The notes under the pieces are model-generated. The model did not search any database. It was not told the DNA's origin and saw only the letters and a list, made by a program, of their open reading frames with translations. A DNA stretch of 64,000 bases, from positions 4,840,001 through 4,904,000 of the forward strand of contig NZ_CP117425.1 in the NCBI RefSeq assembly GCF_030687295.1, written 5' to 3'. Positions 9,544 to 17,318 of the stretch are shown here, piece by piece (positions within the stretch are counted from its first letter, which is position 1; each line of letters opens with the position of its first letter). Position numbers and translations under genes: made by a program. The stretch is from Pseudomonas beijingensis (lineage in GTDB: Bacteria > Pseudomonadota > Gammaproteobacteria > Pseudomonadales > Pseudomonadaceae).

Positions 9544-11352
9544 ATGAGCATCCTGAACGGACCACGGCTGAATTTCTGGGGCGGCATCCGCACCGACGTC
9601 AGCCTGCCGAACAATTCCCCGACCATTCCCTACGATGGCAACGATGAGTGGCCGCTCTTCGACCTGACCACCTCGACCCTGGCACCAGGCGCCCAGCCCT
9701 ACACCGACGACCAGTTGAACAACATGATCAACGCCCCCACCGGCAACTACTACACCGCCGGTGGCTGGAATCACTACGGGCAACATGTCGTCGACATGCA
9801 GAACGCCTTGATCAGCTCCCAAGGCAAACCCGGCAGTATCAGCACCACCGGCGACCTGGTGGGCCAGGCCGTCTACCTGCTCGGCTCGGTGGACCCGGTG
9901 ACCGGCCAGGGACCGGTGTCCGGCCCGATGATGGTAGACCTGGACCCCACCGCCTCGACGACCACTCAGATCTTCGTCGGCGGCCTGCAAATCGGGGGCA
10001 ATGACAACATCCAACTGCTGATCCACAGCGACACCGTGTGCAGCAGTTTCGACGTGGCGGGACGTGTGCTGTTGCCGAAGAAAATGGACGCGCCGGGCTC
10101 TTTCCATGCCAGCGGCACGTTTCAACTGACCTTCCCCTTGAGCAGCATTGTCAGTTGGAACCAGAACAGCAGCGGCCTGCGCTCGATCATCCAGGCACCG
10201 GGCGCGACGGGCATCGTCTTGCGTTTCGTCATGTTCGAAATGTGCCCCACGATGACCACCGAACAGCTGGACGCCGACTACGCCGCCGGCAAGTACACCC
10301 CCAACCCGAGCATCGGCCGAGTCATCGGCACACTGGCCCCGGCCTTCGCCGATGAGCCGCTGAACTGCCAGCCGGGCCGGCAACTGGTCAACCAGAGCAC
10401 GGGCAATGCCGGCTATGCCGACCTGGACAATACCGGTTACCTGAGCATCGACATGGTGAACGTCATCCCGAAGGAAACCTTCCGGGCGGTCAGGGACGAC
10501 ATCACCAGCCCGATCGGCCCCAACGCCAATTACGGGACTGTGACCATCAGCGCCGGCACCACCACCCTGACGACCCTGGAGCCGACCAGCCTTTTTTTAT
10601 TGGACTACTACGTGTATGGCGGCATCGTCGACCTGCCCCTGACCGTCGACCAGCAACAGGCGGTGCGGACCAACGCCTTGGCGATCAATGCGCCGGACAA
10701 GGTCGCTGGGACCACGTTGCAAGCCACCGAGTCGACCTATCGGATCTATGCCGACCAGCGCAACGTCTACTTGGAGGACTACCCCAACGGCCTGTCGATC
10801 ACCCTGCAAGTCAGGTACCTGGGCGGCGCGGTCCCCTGCACCACCGAAATCGGCCTAAAAGCAGCGGCTCCCGCTGTCTATGATCAACCGCAGTACTGGG
10901 ACTTTCTCGACTTCCCTGACTCATTGACCGTCAGCAGTGGCCAGCTTTCTGTCAGTTTTTCCGTCACCCTCAAGCCGGGTAGCACCGCCCAGGCGGGTTT
11001 TGTCGCCTTGACCTGCACGGCCAATGGCCTCGACAGCGGTGCTTACTTCACCAACTTTCGCAAATACGCCCAGACCGACTTCGGCATTCCCCAGGGCACC
11101 ACCATCACCTGGCCGCTGATGTACCCCAACGTGCTGCGCTTTCACTACCTGGCGTTCCCCGCCATGTCGCGCTATATCCCGCTGAATCAGCCCGACGCCA
11201 TCATGGGTGCCAAAAACCCCATCCTCGCCCGCACCTCGGATGCCTACAAAGGCACCACGCTGTTCATGCCAGTGGTGCGCTCGATGTCGCCCTGTCAGCG
11301 GGCGCTGCTGCGGGCCTATCTCACCGGCGAACCGTGGCAACCGCCGCAATGA
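9544..11352 (+). CDS. Uncharacterised protein, module copy 2 (paralogue of the 4626 gene)
   Basis: This 602-residue protein has no signal peptide. It starts MSILNGPRLNFWGG, matching the MSVLNFPRIYLNG start of the 4626 protein. The C-terminal block (YPNVLRFHYLAFPAMSRYIP, then MPVVRSMSPCQRALL) corresponds to that of the longer paralogue. The middle is beta-rich. The start follows the upstream stop by only 3 bp, and the same gene order is seen in copy 1. I cannot assign an activity; a partner for the CxxCH protein encoded just upstream is the most economical reading. Confidence 0.7.
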   Translation: MSILNGPRLNFWGGIRTDVSLPNNSPTIPYDGNDEWPLFDLTTSTLAPGAQPYTDDQLNNMINAPTGNYYTAGGWNHYGQHVVDMQNALISSQGKPGSISTTGDLVGQAVYLLGSVDPVTGQGPVSGPMMVDLDPTASTTTQIFVGGLQIGGNDNIQLLIHSDTVCSSFDVAGRVLLPKKMDAPGSFHASGTFQLTFPLSSIVSWNQNSSGLRSIIQAPGATGIVLRFVMFEMCPTMTTEQLDADYAAGKYTPNPSIGRVIGTLAPAFADEPLNCQPGRQLVNQSTGNAGYADLDNTGYLSIDMVNVIPKETFRAVRDDITSPIGPNANYGTVTISAGTTTLTTLEPTSLFLLDYYVYGGIVDLPLTVDQQQAVRTNALAINAPDKVAGTTLQATESTYRIYADQRNVYLEDYPNGLSITLQVRYLGGAVPCTTEIGLKAAAPAVYDQPQYWDFLDFPDSLTVSSGQLSVSFSVTLKPGSTAQAGFVALTCTANGLDSGAYFTNFRKYAQTDFGIPQGTTITWPLMYPNVLRFHYLAFPAMSRYIPLNQPDAIMGAKNPILARTSDAYKGTTLFMPVVRSMSPCQRALLRAYLTGEPWQPPQ

Positions 11353-11396
11353 CCGCGCCCCTTTTTGCTCACGGATTTTGTTCACGGAGAGAACCT

Positions 11397-12452
11397 ATGC
11401 CCGCTCCCCTTCAGATCCCCGCACACCCTGGGGAAAACCTGCGCCCCAGCACCCTCATCGCCGAGGACCTGCTAAACCCTCGCGGCCTCTGCCTGCAAGC
11501 CGATGGCAGCCTGCTGCTGACCGAAGCAGGCTCGGGGCTGCCCGACCAGCCCTTCAGCGGCCGTATCAGTCGATTGCGACCGGATCCGCAGCGGCCCGGT
11601 GCCTACCTGCCCCGCGAAACTCTGGCGCAAGGGTTTCGCGCCATGAACATGCAGGCGCGCATGCTGCGCGATGAAATCATGGGGGTGTCGGACATCGCCT
11701 GGGGTGACGGACGCTGCCTGGTCAGCCAGACCGATTACGTCGCGGGCTCCAAACTGTTGGACCTGCAATTCACACCGCCCGAGCCGGTCTTCCATAGCCG
11801 CGGCAACCTGAATGCGCTGTGCTACCACCCGACCCGCCGCAGTTGGCTGGCCGTCAAGCCCGATACCAATCAGTTGGTGGAGTTCGCCACGGGCCAGGAA
11901 GAGCACGTGTTGGCCCAACTGCCCGAGCTGGATCAAGGCCAGGAAGCCGTTCCCGTGACGCTGGTGTACGAACCGGCGACAGACGCGGTGCTGATCAGTC
12001 TGTTCTCGGGGGAACTGCACGGCGACCCGAGCCGCAAGGGCATCGACTTTGCCGAAAAGGCAGGCCAGGTGATTCGGGTCTGGCCCGCCAGCGCCGAGAT
12101 CGACATCCTGATTCGCGGCCTGCAACTGCCCACCGGGCTGGCGCTGCGTCCCAACGGCCAGTTGCTGGTGCTGGAACTGTGCGAGCACCTGCAACAACCC
12201 CTGCTCTCCGACTGGCACGGCGAACCACTGCATGGCGGCTTTACCCGGTTCAGCGGGCGACTCTTGGGCTGCGACATGCAAACAGCCCAGGTCACGGTGC
12301 TCGCCCGCGGCCTGGATACCCCGTCCAACCTGTGCCTGTTACCCGATGCGGTACTGGTCAGCGAAGGCATGGGCCTGGTCGGACGCCCCTTGCCCACGCC
12401 CGATGAACGCGTGGTGCCGTTAAGCGGCAGGCTTCGTCGGGTGCAGCTCTGA
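11397..12452 (+). CDS. Beta-propeller-like protein (SMP-30/NHL type)
   Basis: This protein of about 351 residues has repeated 'NPRGLCLQADGSLLLTEAGSG', 'LPTGLALRPNGQLLVLE' and 'TPSNLCLLPDAVLVSEG' strands, typical of six-bladed propellers of the SMP-30/gluconolactonase/NHL class. It has no obvious signal peptide. I chose 11397 because GGAGAG precedes it. An ATG at 11349 overlapping the upstream stop as ATGA is the alternative. Its substrate is unknown. It is the last gene of the run that begins with ebo, and propeller proteins of the ScyD/ScyE type also accompany ebo in scytonemin clusters, although I cannot show that this is an orthologue. Confidence 0.65.
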   Translation: MPAPLQIPAHPGENLRPSTLIAEDLLNPRGLCLQADGSLLLTEAGSGLPDQPFSGRISRLRPDPQRPGAYLPRETLAQGFRAMNMQARMLRDEIMGVSDIAWGDGRCLVSQTDYVAGSKLLDLQFTPPEPVFHSRGNLNALCYHPTRRSWLAVKPDTNQLVEFATGQEEHVLAQLPELDQGQEAVPVTLVYEPATDAVLISLFSGELHGDPSRKGIDFAEKAGQVIRVWPASAEIDILIRGLQLPTGLALRPNGQLLVLELCEHLQQPLLSDWHGEPLHGGFTRFSGRLLGCDMQTAQVTVLARGLDTPSNLCLLPDAVLVSEGMGLVGRPLPTPDERVVPLSGRLRRVQL

Positions 12453-12459
12453 CAGCGAC

Positions 12460-12486
12460 ACCGGCCGGGTGCGCAGCCCGGCCGGT
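12460..12486 (+). terminator. Perfect GC-rich stem-loop after the last gene of the ebo-linked run
   Basis: ACCGGCCGGG and CCCGGCCGGT form a perfect 10-bp stem around the loop TGCGCAG, starting 8 bp after the stop codon. No U-tract follows, so it may be a weak or Rho-assisted terminator, but the position fits the end of the transcript. Confidence 0.6.
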
Positions 12487-12536
12487 GGTCAAGGTGTCGT
12501 CCATCTTTTCCGAAAAGTGCTGTTCGGCAAACCGTG

Positions 12537-12573
12537 ACCAGAGCTTGCTCCCGCTGGGGTGCGAAGCGCCCCT
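12537..12573. repeat. Single half of a second repeat family
   Basis: The sequence gagcttgctcccgctggggtgcgaag... is half of the palindromic element found complete at 24326-24415 (gagggagcttgctcccgctgggtcgcgaag). The other half is missing, so this is a degenerate remnant. The surrounding gap from 12487 to 12991 holds no convincing gene. Confidence 0.55.
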
Positions 12574-12790
12574 AAACCAAGCTGACGGGATCAACCTGGC
12601 ACACCCCGATGCCGCGCTACTGGTCATGGAGCGCACGTCCTGTTTCACCGACGGCCGCTGTTGCGACCACACGACGTTTTCCATCCGCCCGGAACGCTAT
12701 GCCTTCGTTCTCAGTGGGGTCTTCAAACCCTATCCGGGTAGTTGAGCAACCAGGCTCGGTCCTGACCCCGCATCGCTGCCAGCTGAACCA

Positions 12791-12890
12791 CCGCTATCGC
12801 GAGCAAGCTCGCTCCCACAGGGGATCGGGGTGTTCATGAATTTTGTATTCAGCACTGGACCATCGTGGGAGCGAGCTTGCTCGCGATGAC
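12791..12890. repeat. Two REP sequences facing outwards
   Basis: cgctatcgcgagcaagctcgctcccacag at 12791 is followed by cgtgggagcgagcttgctcgcgatgac at 12864. The order is reversed relative to the other REPINs in the window (right-arm type first), so this is two adjoining REP singlets or the junction of two decayed REPINs. Confidence 0.75.
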
Positions 12891-12991
12891 GGTTGCATAG
12901 TCAACATCGATTCATGGGGCCGTTGATCCTGGCAGCGCTGAATCAAATGCGGGACGCCAGTCGCTGACCAGTCAGCAATGATGGCGGAAAA

Positions 12992-13588
12992 CTACAGAGG
13001 TTCCGCGGTCTGGATGAGCGAGTTCAACACCAGCTTTATTTCAATCGCCGGATCTTCATGCCCTTGTAATATCAAGCCTTCGGCCAAGGCAGTGAAGGTC
13101 TTCGCAAGCGCGGCATGTTCCAGCGGCGGCTTCTTGCCTGCATGGTTGAATATGATCGTAATCAACTTGCCCAAGGCCTCGCTGTTTTCCTCATGCAAGT
13201 CGTAGTAATGCTGTGAGAACTCTTCGTCACGCAGGGCGATCAGTTGCAACTCGGCATCGAGGATCGCACAGCGGGTATTGTTCTTCAGGGTGTCGATATA
13301 GGCATTCAAGCCATGGCTCAACTGCTCCGACGAGTACCCCGACGTCAGGGTCGTACTCAATCGGTCGATTTCAACGCGCTTGAAGCGTTGAGTCAGTTGC
13401 AGGAGCAAGTCCGATTTACTGGCGAAATTGGAAAAGAAGGCGCCTTTGGAAAAGCCGGCCTCCTCGGCAATGACGTTGACGCTGGCGGCATGAAAGCCTT
13501 TGCGGATCATCAGCTCAGTGGCGGTGTCGAATAATTTGTCTCTTGTTAGTTGCTGGCTCTCTTCTCGACCTAGTCTCTTTTTGATCAC
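12992..13588 (-). CDS. TetR family transcriptional regulator
   Basis: This 198-residue protein has an N-terminal TetR helix-turn-helix: TRDKLFDTATELMIRKGFHA, then VNVIAEEAGFSKGAFFSNF with SKSDLLLQL. The C-terminal ligand domain is divergent. It begins with GTG at 13588, preceded by AAAGGAG. It is transcribed away from the biosynthetic cluster that starts at 14099, with a 510-bp AT-rich gap between, the usual arrangement for a local repressor. Control of the cluster is inferred. An acyl or aromatic ligand would be plausible. Confidence 0.85.
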   Translation of the reverse strand: MIKKRLGREESQQLTRDKLFDTATELMIRKGFHAASVNVIAEEAGFSKGAFFSNFASKSDLLLQLTQRFKRVEIDRLSTTLTSGYSSEQLSHGLNAYIDTLKNNTRCAILDAELQLIALRDEEFSQHYYDLHEENSEALGKLITIIFNHAGKKPPLEHAALAKTFTALAEGLILQGHEDPAIEIKLVLNSLIQTAEPL

Positions 13589-14098
13589 GCCCTCGGCTCC
13601 TTTGGCCAGTCAAAATATGCACCTATCTAAATGCGACGAAGCGGCTACTCACTGTATGGAATCCATTTTCGCCATCATATCTTATACGCGCCTCGCTCAA
13701 TGATTTACATTTTAACTTTCATCAAGTGCCATGTATGTGCCATGTAACCGGAACAGCCTGGCAAGATGCGAGATGGATTATGCAGTCACCTTTTTCGCCC
13801 AGGGACAGGTGAGCCCAAACCGTCAAGGTCCATTGCCTGGCGAGCTGGATGGAACCGTTCCGGGCTTCCTCAAAGCAGCATTTCCCGGTACTCCACAACC
13901 CGCGGCAGCGTGGAAAAACCTGCGTGAGCCCCCGTTCAGAGCCATCAATTCGAGATCAATACTAAATACCGCTTGATTCTCAAATACCGAATGGTTTTTA
14001 ATTGCGCCGTTGGTGAAGCCCAACGCCTGCCCCTGGCATCGCGTCCGTGACACGGATCTCGATGCAATGGCAGGTCATCTCACAGGAGCGGTATTTTA
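13589..14098. promoter_or_regulatory. AT-rich divergent regulatory region of the biosynthetic cluster
   Basis: This 510-bp gap between the TetR gene and the SDR gene is clearly more AT-rich than its surroundings. It holds a 10-bp direct repeat, GTGCCATGTA at 13726-13735 and again at 13737-13746, with an 11-bp period (one helical turn). A small inverted repeat, CGTTGG/CCAACG, lies at 14008-14025 in the probable leader of the SDR gene. No convincing coding sequence is seen. These are candidate operator and attenuation sites, inferred only from symmetry and place. Confidence 0.5.
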
Positions 14099-15112
14099 AT
14101 GGAATATGCCTTCGTTACAGGCGCTACTGGCCTGCTCGGGAATAATGTCGTTCGTGCGCTGTTAAAACGAAACATCAAAGTAAAAGCACTGGTTCGTTCC
14201 GCAGAGAAAGCCAAGAAACAGTTCGGCGGCCTGCCCGTCGAATGGATCGAAGGCGACATGCTCAATGTCGATGCCTTCAGTCATGCCTTGCAAGGGTGCG
14301 ACGCCTTGTTTCATACGGCGGCCTATTTCCGCGACAGTTACAAAGGCGGGAAACACTGGCAGAAACTGTATGACACGAATGTGACCGGCACCGAGCGACT
14401 GTTGCAAGCCGCCTATGCCGCCGGTATCCGTCGCGCCGTCCACACCTCTTCCATTGCCGTGTTGAAGGGCAATAAAGATCAAGTGATCGATGAAACCATG
14501 TCTCGCAGTGAACAGGAGGCTGACGATTACTACTTGAGCAAAATATTGTCCGAACAAAAGGTCCAACAATTCCTGGCGCAGCACCCGGACATGTTCATTG
14601 CCATGGTATTGCCAGGGTGGATGTTCGGCCCGGGGGATATCGGCCCCACTTCCTCAGGACAGTTCCTGCTCGACTTTGTCGGACAAAAACTGCCCGGCGT
14701 ACTCCCCGGTAGCTTTTCCGTCGTCGATGCCCGGGATGTGGCCGAACATCAAATCGCAGCCATCACCCGTGGCAGGTCCGGAGAGCGTTACCTCGCCGCC
14801 GGCAATCACATGGATATGAAGAGCATTTTCCAGGCGCTGGCCAGCGTCAGCGGCGTAAAAGCCCCGGAACGAAAAGTGCCCTTGCTCATGCTACGAATCA
14901 TCGCGCTTATCTATGAAGGTTATTACCGGATTACCAAGAAACCGGTACTCATCAGTACTTCCACAGTCAAGCTCATGGCGCAGGAACAAGGCCGTACGCA
15001 TTTCAGCCACAAAAAAAGTTCAAGGGAGTTGGAATGCCAGTTCCGCCCCGTCGCTGAAACCCTGACCGATACCCTGGACTGGTATCGAAACAACAACTAC
15101 ACAGATGCTTGA
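14099..15112 (+). CDS. Extended SDR: NAD-dependent epimerase / dihydroflavonol reductase-like
   Basis: This 337-residue protein has a Rossmann NAD(P) motif GATGLLG at residues 8-14 and a catalytic Tyr144-x3-Lys148 (YYLSK), with VTGTERLLQAA and HTSSIAVL between, as in 3-beta-HSD/dihydroflavonol reductases. It probably reduces a keto group or oxidises an alcohol of an acyl or polyketide intermediate. AGGAG lies 10 bases upstream of the start. It is the first gene of the cluster that runs to 24299 on the plus strand. Confidence 0.8.
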   Translation: MEYAFVTGATGLLGNNVVRALLKRNIKVKALVRSAEKAKKQFGGLPVEWIEGDMLNVDAFSHALQGCDALFHTAAYFRDSYKGGKHWQKLYDTNVTGTERLLQAAYAAGIRRAVHTSSIAVLKGNKDQVIDETMSRSEQEADDYYLSKILSEQKVQQFLAQHPDMFIAMVLPGWMFGPGDIGPTSSGQFLLDFVGQKLPGVLPGSFSVVDARDVAEHQIAAITRGRSGERYLAAGNHMDMKSIFQALASVSGVKAPERKVPLLMLRIIALIYEGYYRITKKPVLISTSTVKLMAQEQGRTHFSHKKSSRELECQFRPVAETLTDTLDWYRNNNYTDA

Positions 15113-15193
15113 TTGAGACAATTCATATAAAGCCTGCCTCTGTAGTAATTTTTTTGACGCGTTCTATATCCAAGGATTGAAAGAGGTTGGTAA

Positions 15194-16714
15194 ATGAAAA
15201 GCCTTTCATATAAAGAAGGTTTTCTGCATCGTTTTGTCGGTTTTTCGGAATCGTTCCCCGAGCAAGTTGCTATCCGGCACCTGGACACGGAAGAGGATAC
15301 CGTCACTTATCGCGAGCTGCGCATCAAGGCCGAAGCCTGCAACGGTGCCCTGACGGCGCTCGGGGTATTGCCAGGCGATAAAGTAGCGCTGGTGCTGCCC
15401 AACGGGGTGGCGTTCATCGCTTACTACCTGGCGATTATCGGGCGGGGTGCCATTCCGGTCATCCTCAACTACAAGTTGACCCCTTTTGAAATGAACAGTG
15501 TGGTCAGCCTCGCCAGGCCGACCCTGGTGGTCACGACCGAAGCGCTATGGGTGCAACACCGCGAGGTATTCCAGCCGGACAACGGCGTCAAGCACGCCCT
15601 GGTGCTGGACGGTGGGAGCGAACCGTCATCGCCCCTGCCCGCCAATGCAACGGCCGCCTCTCAACTGCCTCAACAGCTCGAACCCTTGCTGTTGCCCGAA
15701 GGCAATCCGATCGTCTCGGTGCAGTTCACCTATCGAGGCCTCGGCAGGCCCTTGGCTGTTTCACACCGCTATCTCGACCTGACGCAATCGAGCGATGGGC
15801 TGCACGAACACTTTCACCTGCAAGGCGTCGGCTCCGTGCATCTGGTGACGCTGCCGCTGTATGCCATCTTCGGCCTGTCCGTGATGATGGTGTTTCCCTT
15901 GAGCGTGGGCGCCACCCTGCTCATGACCAACACCCTGCTCAACCGGGACCTGGCAGAAGTCCTGTCCGAGCATCAGGTCACCTTCGCCTGCCTGGTGCCT
16001 GACGTCATTCGCTACTTCAATACACGACTGGCCAAACGCAAAGGCGCGCGGTTGCCGTTGCACCCGCAACTGATGATCTACTCGGGCGGCAGCCACCTGC
16101 CGGCCGATGAAGCCGAGAAACTGGGCACGCTGCTGGGCTGCAACCCGGTACTGCAGGGCTACGGCTTGACCGAAAGCATGCCGGTGATCGTCCAGAGCTC
16201 GATTGGCCCGGTCCACCGCGGCGCCATGGGCCAGCCGATCAGCGGCGTGGAACTGCGCGTTGTCGATGCCGAAGGCCAGGACGTGGCACCCGGGCGCATC
16301 GGCGAATTGCTGATCCGCGGCGCGATGGTGATCGACGGCTACCACGATGCCGAGGACACCAATGCCCGGTTCTTCCGCGATGGCTGGTTCCACAGTGGTG
16401 ACCTGGTCTGGCGGGACGACGATGGGCATGTGTTTTTCTTTTGCCAACGCCTGCGCATCTCGAAGATCAAGGCGCAGATGGTCGACCTGGTGGAAATCGA
16501 ATCCATCGCCCTCAAGCACCCCGACGTGGTGCGCGCCAGGGCCTATATCGTCCCGGACCACAAGGACGTCAACGTGCTGCACCTGTGCGTCGAAGGAACC
16601 GGCGAGCTGACCCAGAACGCGCTGAGCACCCTGCTTTCGCGCTACCTATCGGGCTTCAAGCTGCCCAAGACCATCGAGATCATCTCGCTCAAGGAAGAGG
16701 CGCATGCACACTAA
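15194..16714 (+). CDS. Acyl-adenylating enzyme (AMP-dependent synthetase/ligase) with divergent P-loop
   Basis: This 506-residue ANL-superfamily enzyme has YREL at the start, LQGYGLTES, the SGD of motif A7 at Asp403, and a C-terminal PK-type catalytic lysine near Lys492 (KLPKTIEI). The usual Ser/Thr/Gly-rich ATP loop (TSGTTGxPKG) is replaced at residues 178-186 by FTYRGLGRP. This is seen in a subgroup of acyl-activating enzymes and does not by itself mean loss of function. It likely activates a carboxylic acid and loads it on the tandem ACP encoded at 19201. GAGG lies 7 bases before the start, and the end overlaps the HAD gene by 11 bp. Confidence 0.82.
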   Translation: MKSLSYKEGFLHRFVGFSESFPEQVAIRHLDTEEDTVTYRELRIKAEACNGALTALGVLPGDKVALVLPNGVAFIAYYLAIIGRGAIPVILNYKLTPFEMNSVVSLARPTLVVTTEALWVQHREVFQPDNGVKHALVLDGGSEPSSPLPANATAASQLPQQLEPLLLPEGNPIVSVQFTYRGLGRPLAVSHRYLDLTQSSDGLHEHFHLQGVGSVHLVTLPLYAIFGLSVMMVFPLSVGATLLMTNTLLNRDLAEVLSEHQVTFACLVPDVIRYFNTRLAKRKGARLPLHPQLMIYSGGSHLPADEAEKLGTLLGCNPVLQGYGLTESMPVIVQSSIGPVHRGAMGQPISGVELRVVDAEGQDVAPGRIGELLIRGAMVIDGYHDAEDTNARFFRDGWFHSGDLVWRDDDGHVFFFCQRLRISKIKAQMVDLVEIESIALKHPDVVRARAYIVPDHKDVNVLHLCVEGTGELTQNALSTLLSRYLSGFKLPKTIEIISLKEEAHAH

Positions 16715-17315
16715 CAGCACCCAACCGGTCCTGGCCGTTTTCGACTTCGACGGCACATTGACCGACCGGCACACGTTCTGGCGCTACATGCGCTATATCG
16801 TGGGCACCCGTTCGTTCTGGCTCAGGATCATTCCCCTGCTGCCCAAGATGCTCAGCGTGATCCTTGGCATCACACCGCTGATGCAAGCGCGCCTGGCCTT
16901 CATCGCCTGTTACCTGGGCGGCCTGTCGGTGGAGCAAGAACGCGAGCACGCCAAATACTTCATCAGCGAACAGCTGCCACTCTGGCTCAGGCCCGAGGCG
17001 TTGCGACGGCTGCAATGGCATCAATCCATGGGGCACATCACCGCGCTGGTCAGCAACTCGCCGGAAAACTACCTGATCCCCTGGGGCCAGGCCGCAGGGT
17101 TTGACTATGTGTGCGGCACGCGCCTGGCCACGGCAAAGAACAAACTGACTGGCGGGATAGCCGGTACCAACTGTGTAGAGCGAGAGAAAGTCACGCGGCT
17201 CAAGGGCTGCCTGAACAACCTGGATGATTTTTACATTTATGCCTACGGCGACTCATCAGGCGACGATGCCCTGCTCGGCATTGCCAACTCCCCCTTCTAC
17301 AGAAACTGGTACTGA
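16704..17315 (+). CDS. HAD-IB family phosphatase (SerB-like)
   Basis: This 203-residue protein has the HAD nucleophile motif FDFDGTLTD (Asp14, Asp16), motif II VSNSPENYL and motif IV YGDSSGDDALL. The size and the helical cap insert (FWRYMRYIVGT...) fit subclass IB, which includes phosphoserine phosphatase-like and 'HAD-IB' proteins in lipid and secondary-metabolite loci. It may remove phosphate from an intermediate. It starts 11 bp inside the ligase gene and ends 3 bp before the monooxygenase, so it is part of the same operon. Confidence 0.82.
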   Translation: MHTNSTQPVLAVFDFDGTLTDRHTFWRYMRYIVGTRSFWLRIIPLLPKMLSVILGITPLMQARLAFIACYLGGLSVEQEREHAKYFISEQLPLWLRPEALRRLQWHQSMGHITALVSNSPENYLIPWGQAAGFDYVCGTRLATAKNKLTGGIAGTNCVEREKVTRLKGCLNNLDDFYIYAYGDSSGDDALLGIANSPFYRNWY

Positions 17316-17318
17316 TCG

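Noticed and set aside
12485..12745. An open frame of 86 codons after the propeller gene
   Set aside because: It runs through the terminator stem and a repeat remnant, has no Shine-Dalgarno and no recognisable protein pattern.
13731..13976. An open frame in the TetR-SDR gap
   Set aside because: It starts inside the direct repeat, has atypical composition and no domain; the region looks regulatory.
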